64,000 bases of DNA from CAYXEN01 sp964464035 (lineage in GTDB: Bacteria; Krumholzibacteriota; Krumholzibacteriia; WVZY01), in contig CAYXEN010000001.1 in NCBI GenBank assembly GCA_964464035.1, positions 39,534 through 103,533 on the forward strand, written 5' to 3'. This document shows, piece after piece, positions 58,808 to 64,000 of the stretch. The first letter of the stretch is position 1; the number at the start of each line of letters is the position of its first letter. The notes beneath the pieces were generated by a model, which was given only the letters and a program-made list of their open reading frames with translations, ran no database searches and had not been told where the DNA came from. The position numbers were made by a program, and so were the translations under genes.

Positions 58808-61720
58808 GTGAAAAGAATAATCAATCTCACGATAAACGATGAGGCTTACGAAATCGCCGCCAAGCCGGGTGCGACGCTTCTCGACGTGCTTCGCGAAGAG
58901 ATAGGACTCACCGGCACGAAGCGGGGTTGCAACATGGGTGACTGCGGGGCCTGCACGGTTCTCATCGACGGAAAGCCGATGAATGCCTGCCTCGTTCTCG
59001 CCGCCGACGCCCAGGGCAGGCGCATACAGACGATCGAAGGGCTGGCCGCCGGCGGGGGGCTCCATCCCCTGCAAAGGGCGTTCGTGGAACGCGGCGCGAT
59101 CCAATGCGGCTTCTGCACGCCGGGAATGATAATGACGGCGAAGGCTCTGATAGACGAGAACCCCGACCCGACCGAGGAAGATGTGAAGCAGGCGCTGAGC
59201 GGTAACCTGTGCCGGTGCACCGGCTACACAAAGATAGTGGACGCGGTTCTGCACTGGAAGGAATATGCAGGCGAAGAAGGCGGAGCGCGCGAAAAAGCCC
59301 GCATGGAGGATGGCAACCTCGGATGCATCCTCGAGGGCCCCATTGCGCGTGAGGGTGCCGAGGGTTTGAAGCACGACGAAGCTTCGGCGAAGACGGGGTT
59401 GCGCGGGAATGCGCCCGCCGACGAATCGACCGGCTTGTCCGTGGTCGGCAAGCGGCTCCCCCGCGCGGACGCGCCGGACAAGGCCACGGGAAGGGCCGTC
59501 TACACAGACGACATCAAGCTCCCCAACATGCTCTACGGTAAGATCCTCTTGAGCCCCGTCGCACATGCGCGCATACGCTCGATAAACACGAGGAAGGCGG
59601 AAAAGCTTCCCGGTGTCAAGGCGGTGCTCACCGGCAAGGACGTACCCGATATCAAGTACGGCGTGAGCCCTCCCCGATACGATGAAAACGTGCTGGCCAA
59701 GGAAAAGGTTCTCTATGCCGGCGACCTGGTCGCCGCCGTCGCCGCCGTGGACGAGGAAACCTGCATCCGCGCCCTCGACCTGATCGAGGTGGACTACGAG
59801 GAACTCCCCGCGGTATTCGACCCTTTCGAAGCGATGGCGGATGGGGCTCCCCGGTTGCACGAGGACAGGTTCGAGAAGAACATCAACACGCGCGTGGATC
59901 ATCATTTCGGCGACGTGGAAAAGGGGTTCGAAGAGGCTGACTACGTCCGCGAGGAGACTTTCGCCGGCAACCGGACCTACCAGCATCCGATGGAGCCGCA
60001 GTGCGCGATTGCGGAATGGGACAGGCACGGGAGGGTCACGGTCTATACTTCCACCCAGGTCGTTCACTACGTGCATCACATGCTCTCCCACATCCTCCAG
60101 ATCCCACTCGGTGACATTCGTGTAGTGATGACCAATTGCGGAGGCGGGTTCGGGGCCAAGGCCGCGACCAACCCGCTCGAGATTCTCTCGATCCTGCTCG
60201 CGAAGAAGACGGGCCGGCCAGTCAAGATGCGTTTCACGCGGGAGGAAATGACCCTCTACTGCCGCGGCAGACACAAGCAGAGCATAAAGCTCAAGATAGG
60301 CGTGAAGAAAGACGGCAGGATAACAGCGGTCAAGCAGGAAGCCGTTCTCGAGGGAGGGGCCTACTCGAGTTTCGGAATCGTTTCGGCGTATTATGCGGGA
60401 TCGATGCTTCCGACTCTGTACAAGATCCCCAACTACAAGTACGACGGTTATCGCGTCAACACCAACCTGCCCTCGTGCGGTGCGATGCGCGGTCACGGCT
60501 GCCCTCATCCCCGTTTCGCTTTCGAGAGCCTGCTCACCATGATCGCGGAGGACATTGGGATGGACCCCATCGAAATCAGGCTGGTGAACGCGATGGAACC
60601 CAATACGCGCACGTGCAACGATCTGGACATAACGTCTTGCGAGTTCAAGAAGTGTCTCGAGTTGGTCAAGGAGAAGTCCGGATGGTACGAGAAGAAGGGC
60701 AAGCTCCCTCCGGGAAGGGGCATCGGGATCGGCTGCGGAGGGTTCGTGAGCGGCGCCGGTTATCCCATATACAGGTCCCAGTTCCCCCACTCGAACGCCG
60801 TGATAAAAGTGGTCGAGGACGGGACGATGGCTACCCTCTTCACGGGCGAGGCGGACATAGGCCAGGGCTCCGACACGGTGCTCGCCCAGATGGCGGCGGA
60901 AGCGATGGGACTCACCTACGACCGGGTGAAAGTAGTGTCGGCCGATTCGGACGTGACGCCTCTCGGCTTCGGCGCCTATTCGAGCCGGGTCACCCTGATG
61001 GGCGGAAACGCGTGCCGCATGGCGGGCGAAGAGGTGAAGAAGCAAGTGCTCGAGAGCGCCTCTGAGATCCTCGGCGTGCCGGTGGAAGATCTGGATGCAC
61101 GGGAGAACCGGGTCTATTCGAAGCGCGATCCTTCAATAGCGATCGAATGGGAGTTGGCGGCAGCGAGGCGTTTCGGCACTCACGGTCCGGTGGTGGGTAA
61201 GGGACACTACGCTCCTCCCAAGGGCCTTGGCGGCAAGTTCAAGGGAGCCGCAGTGGGGACCTCACCCGCGTATTCGTTCAGCGCGACCGTCTGCGAGGTG
61301 GAAGTCGACATGGAGACCGGCAAGGTCAAGGTCTTGAACTTCTGGGACGCGCACGACTGTGGAACGGCCATAAACCCCATGGCGGTGGAGGGCCAGGCCG
61401 AGGGCGCCGTCTTCATGGGCATGAGCGAGACTCTCTTCGAGAACATGGTCTTCGACGAAAAGGGTGTGCTCAAGAATCCCAATCTCCACGATTATCTCAT
61501 TGGAACCTCGGCCGACATGCCGCACATAGAATCGAACATCGTGGAGAGCTACGAGCCCAGGGGACCTTATGGGGCCAAGGAAGTGGGCGAGGGAGCGACG
61601 CTTCCCGTCCTGGGCGCCGTGGCCAACGCGGTCGCCGACGCGATCGGCGTTCACATCACGTCACTTCCCATCACACCTGAAAAGATTCTCCGGGCTATCA
61701 GGGAGAAAAGCTCGCGCTGA
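58808..61720 (+). CDS. fused [2Fe-2S]-molybdopterin subunit of a xanthine-dehydrogenase-family enzyme
   Basis: 970 residues, GTG start with GGAAGG 5 nt upstream. Residues 1-160 hold two [2Fe-2S] clusters: Cys41, 46, 49, 61 (plant-type) and Cys100, 103, 135, 137. From about 215 the Mo subunit follows: VVGKRLPRADAPDKATGRAVYTDD, NCGGGFGAKAATNPLEI, RGHGCPHPRFAFESL, GEADIGQGSDTVLAQ and GAKEVGEGATLPVLGAVANAV with its Glu near the Mo. The substrate pocket suggests an aromatic or heterocyclic substrate (4-hydroxybenzoyl-CoA reductase/xanthine-like) and not CO, because the CODH loop AYRCSFR is absent. Needs molybdenum cofactor of the MCD type (see moaCB, mocA). Confidence 0.88.
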   Translation: MKRIINLTINDEAYEIAAKPGATLLDVLREEIGLTGTKRGCNMGDCGACTVLIDGKPMNACLVLAADAQGRRIQTIEGLAAGGGLHPLQRAFVERGAIQCGFCTPGMIMTAKALIDENPDPTEEDVKQALSGNLCRCTGYTKIVDAVLHWKEYAGEEGGAREKARMEDGNLGCILEGPIAREGAEGLKHDEASAKTGLRGNAPADESTGLSVVGKRLPRADAPDKATGRAVYTDDIKLPNMLYGKILLSPVAHARIRSINTRKAEKLPGVKAVLTGKDVPDIKYGVSPPRYDENVLAKEKVLYAGDLVAAVAAVDEETCIRALDLIEVDYEELPAVFDPFEAMADGAPRLHEDRFEKNINTRVDHHFGDVEKGFEEADYVREETFAGNRTYQHPMEPQCAIAEWDRHGRVTVYTSTQVVHYVHHMLSHILQIPLGDIRVVMTNCGGGFGAKAATNPLEILSILLAKKTGRPVKMRFTREEMTLYCRGRHKQSIKLKIGVKKDGRITAVKQEAVLEGGAYSSFGIVSAYYAGSMLPTLYKIPNYKYDGYRVNTNLPSCGAMRGHGCPHPRFAFESLLTMIAEDIGMDPIEIRLVNAMEPNTRTCNDLDITSCEFKKCLELVKEKSGWYEKKGKLPPGRGIGIGCGGFVSGAGYPIYRSQFPHSNAVIKVVEDGTMATLFTGEADIGQGSDTVLAQMAAEAMGLTYDRVKVVSADSDVTPLGFGAYSSRVTLMGGNACRMAGEEVKKQVLESASEILGVPVEDLDARENRVYSKRDPSIAIEWELAAARRFGTHGPVVGKGHYAPPKGLGGKFKGAAVGTSPAYSFSATVCEVEVDMETGKVKVLNFWDAHDCGTAINPMAVEGQAEGAVFMGMSETLFENMVFDEKGVLKNPNLHDYLIGTSADMPHIESNIVESYEPRGPYGAKEVGEGATLPVLGAVANAVADAIGVHITSLPITPEKILRAIREKSSR

Positions 61721-61726
61721 TCCGCC

Positions 61727-63826
61727 TCAAAGATTCTTCTCAAAGAACCGGGTCAACTTGTTGAACAGGTGTATCCTTTCCTTGCGGCCCCTTATGCCGT
61801 GGCGCTTGCCGGGATAGATCATGAGATCGAAATCCTTTTCCGATTCGATAAGCTTCTTTATCAACCTCAATGAATTCTGCATGTGGACGTTGTTGTCCGT
61901 CGTCCCGTGGGCGAGGAAGAAGTTGGCTTCGAGGCTGTCGGCCAGGGCGAGCAGCGAGGTTTCATCGTATCCTGCTTCGTTGTCTTCGGGTTTTTCCATG
62001 TATCTTTCCGTGTATATCGAGTCGTAGAAGCGCCAATCGGTGACGGGGGCGACAGCCGCACCCGCCTTGAAGACGTGGGGAGCTCTCAAGAGCGCGGAGC
62101 AAGTCATGTAACCTCCGTAACTCCATCCCCATATCCCGATGCGGTCGCCATCGACATAGGAGAGCGATCGGAGATACTCCACTCCGGCCAGCTGGTCTTC
62201 GAGCTCGAGGATTCCGGCCCTTTTCGCGATGGCGTTCTCCCACTCCTTGCCCCTGCCGTACGAGCCCCGGTTGTCCATGCTGAAGACGATGTATCCCTTG
62301 GACGCCATCATCGCGTGCCAGAGATAGCGCGAGCCGCCCCACGCATCCCTCACTACTTGCGCGTGGGGTCCCCCGTAGACGTATATGAGAACCGGGTACT
62401 TGATGGACGGATCGAAGCCGGGCGGTTTTATCATGGAACAGTGATAAGTTGTCCCTTCCTGTGAAGTGAAAGTGAAGAATTCGCGCTTCGGCAGGATATA
62501 GCGCTCGGGCAGGTCCGTCTTGCTCTCGGCGAGGGTGAAGAGTTCGCGCCCGTCGCTCCTGCACACGACGATTCTCGGCGGCGTGTCGGCGTTGGAACGA
62601 CGATCGATGAAGTACCTGCAGTCCGGTGACATCGTGACGTTGTGCGTTCCCCTCTCCTTGGTGATCCGCTTGCGCCTTCCCCTTTGCGTGGCGCGGTAGA
62701 GATGTCTTTCCAGCGGCGATGGTTCGAGCGAGGTGAAGTAGATCAGCCCGCGCTTTTCATCGACGCCGTTCAAGGCCGAAACGACGTACTTCCCGCTTGT
62801 GAGCGTGCCTAGAAGCCTGCCTTCGTAGTCGTAGAGATACAGGTGAGCGTATCCATCCCGCTCGGAGCCCCAAACGAACATGGGCTTCTTCTCGTAGAAG
62901 TGTTTCAGGTAGTTTATGTTGATCCAAGTGGAGTCGGTTTCGGTGATGAGGATCTTGCTCTCACCGGAGGAGACATCAACCGAGATCAATTGGAGTTCGT
63001 TCTGATCGCGGTTCAATTTTTCGTACGCGACACGATTCGAATCCTTGAGCCAGTACACCCGAGCTATGTAGCTGTCGTCGTCCTCGGTCGTGGCGAGCCA
63101 CGTAAGGTTCTCGTTTTCCAGATCGTATACGCCCAAGCGCACGATCGGGTTGGGATCCCCGGCCTTGGGATAGTGCTGCATGTCGAGGGAACCGTGAAGC
63201 GAGCCGTAGCTCGCCAGGGGAAACTCGGGCACTACGGATTCCTTGAACTGGAGGAATGTTATCTTGCGGCTGTCGGGAGACCACCAGTACGCCCGCGTCT
63301 TGCCCCGCGTGAAAAGCTCTTCCATGTAAACCCAGTCGAGAGTCCCGTTGATGATGCTGTCGGAGCCGCTAGTCGTGAGGCGAACCTCACCGCCGTTCGC
63401 CGGATCGATGACGTAGATATCATTGTCGCGGACGAAAGCGATCTTCTTGCCGTCGGGAGAGAAGGCGGGATTTTCCTCGCTCGTTTCGGTGCGGGTGATC
63501 CTCGACGGCACGCCCTTGCGGTCCATGGTGAATATCTCGCCCTTGAAGGTGAACACGATCCGGTCGGAGGTCTTGGCCCAGGAGTAGCCGCCGATCTTGA
63601 AGGCGTCGTCCTCCTCCTTGCGGAGATCTTCGGGGACGGGGATCGTGTCGGGTATGCATATGATTCGTCTCTTTCCCGAGGGGACCGACGCTATGACGAA
63701 TCTGGTCTGCTCGGTGCTGTCGACGCCTGTCTTCTCGAGGAACGAGATTCCCCGGCTGTCGGGGATCCATTTTATCGCAGAGGGGAGTCTTCCGGTGGGA
63801 GGAGGATCCGAGTAGATGTCCTCCAC
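61727..63826 (-). CDS. S9-family dipeptidyl peptidase IV-like protein
   Basis: 699 residues from GTG 63826. N-terminal eight-bladed propeller of DPP IV type (WIPDSRGISFLE, NPAFSPDGKKIAFVRDNDIYV, WVYMEELFTRGKTRAYWWSPDS with the Glu pair that binds the substrate N-terminus, RLGVYDLEN). Catalytic domain: Ser in GWSYGGY, Asp in GTTDNNVH, His in PGKRHGI. Family proteins begin with a signal peptide; here the frame stays open to the window edge (64000) through a GC-rich repeat, so the true start may lie further upstream. No ribosome site at the GTG. Periplasmic or surface peptidase that removes Xaa-Pro dipeptides. Confidence 0.85.
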   Translation of the reverse strand: MEDIYSDPPPTGRLPSAIKWIPDSRGISFLEKTGVDSTEQTRFVIASVPSGKRRIICIPDTIPVPEDLRKEEDDAFKIGGYSWAKTSDRIVFTFKGEIFTMDRKGVPSRITRTETSEENPAFSPDGKKIAFVRDNDIYVIDPANGGEVRLTTSGSDSIINGTLDWVYMEELFTRGKTRAYWWSPDSRKITFLQFKESVVPEFPLASYGSLHGSLDMQHYPKAGDPNPIVRLGVYDLENENLTWLATTEDDDSYIARVYWLKDSNRVAYEKLNRDQNELQLISVDVSSGESKILITETDSTWININYLKHFYEKKPMFVWGSERDGYAHLYLYDYEGRLLGTLTSGKYVVSALNGVDEKRGLIYFTSLEPSPLERHLYRATQRGRRKRITKERGTHNVTMSPDCRYFIDRRSNADTPPRIVVCRSDGRELFTLAESKTDLPERYILPKREFFTFTSQEGTTYHCSMIKPPGFDPSIKYPVLIYVYGGPHAQVVRDAWGGSRYLWHAMMASKGYIVFSMDNRGSYGRGKEWENAIAKRAGILELEDQLAGVEYLRSLSYVDGDRIGIWGWSYGGYMTCSALLRAPHVFKAGAAVAPVTDWRFYDSIYTERYMEKPEDNEAGYDETSLLALADSLEANFFLAHGTTDNNVHMQNSLRLIKKLIESEKDFDLMIYPGKRHGIRGRKERIHLFNKLTRFFEKNL

Positions 63827-63892
63827 GGTTATTTTCCTTGGTTGCCGGGGCAGGCCTTGAGGGTCGGAGCGCTGCGGGGCCTGTCGCTGGCC

Positions 63893-64000
63893 TTTCCCGC
63901 CGAGCTCGCTTACGTTGCGTGCGGCGGGAGCCCCGACCGATACCGCCCGCTGCTTGGGGCACGGAGCCGGAGTGCCGCGGGTCCTGACGGCGATCTCACC
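63893..64000. repeat. GC-rich repeat copy 3, cut by window edge
   Basis: Contains GCGGCGGGAGCCC, CCGCCCGCTGCTTGGGGC and AGTGCCGCGGGTCCTG in the same order as at 53336-53475. It lies at the 5' end of the peptidase gene and keeps its frame open, so the translated repeat may extend that protein or mask its start. Confidence 0.5.

Noticed and set aside
1..64000. tRNA, rRNA, tmRNA, RNase P or CRISPR
   Set aside because: No T-arm GTTCGAATC-type motif, no rRNA signature and no array of regularly spaced repeats was found on reading both strands.

Overview
The window looks like a piece of a GC-rich (mostly 55-65 % G+C) Gram-negative-type genome from an uncultured lineage related to the FCB group (Krumholzibacteria/Eisenbacteria/Latescibacteria-like). 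This placement is an inference. It rests on two secreted proteins with C-terminal NYPNPFNP-type sorting/FlgD-like domains, DUF3857, DUF5916 and barrel-type outer-membrane proteins, a futalosine-route menaquinone gene (mqnA), and TPR-fused sigma-54 activators. No rRNA, tRNA, CRISPR array, transposase or phage gene was found. A 100-N scaffold gap at 28092-28191 is flanked by identical 55-bp sequences and is probably not a real gap.

Layout. 1-5.8 kb: a truncated GT-C membrane protein, mqnA, endonuclease V, an AhpD-like protein, a beta-propeller, and an 11-haem cytochrome c plus cytochrome b pair. 6-10.9 kb: one operon of moaCB fusion, a MOT1-type molybdate transporter and a 904-residue alpha/beta-hydrolase-CHAT protease fusion. 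11-17 kb: nrnA, a 590-nt non-coding stretch with three RNA-like structures, a MerR regulator with nifU-nifS, cobO, a DUF5989 protein and an atypical SDR. 17.2-27 kb: secreted proteins, with lower G+C from about 20.4 kb, including an NlpC/P60-like plus propeller cassette that was duplicated and has partly decayed, and a gingipain-like protein that has lost its histidine. 27.4-35.7 kb: mocA, a TPR-PEGA-barrel protein, two DUF3857/transglutaminase paralogues and a LeuC-LeuD fusion. 35.9-49.8 kb: copper/silver efflux (cusCBA-like, copA, cupredoxin, DUF2231) interrupted by a barrel-SppA fusion. 49.9-64 kb: UbiA-type prenyltransferase, a DUF5916 protein, a small secreted protein with a TPR-sigma-54 activator, a molybdenum hydroxylase (two genes) and a DPP IV-like peptidase.

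How the genes connect. Two themes stand out. Molybdenum: MOT1 transporter, moaCB, a MocA-like cytidylyltransferase and a xanthine-dehydrogenase-family hydroxylase are all present; moaCB and mocA both appear to be transcribed as leaderless mRNAs. Sigma-54: good GG-N10-GC promoters precede the multihaem cytochrome operon, the secreted-protein cluster, the cus operon and a short terminator-ended non-coding transcript. A 16-bp palindrome (TGTCG-N6-CGACA type) lies 164-176 nt upstream of two of these promoters and twice upstream of the sigma-54 activator's own gene pair, which suggests a local regulon controlled by that activator. The copper genes form a complete efflux set from cytoplasm (CopA) through cupredoxin to the CusCBA tripartite pump.
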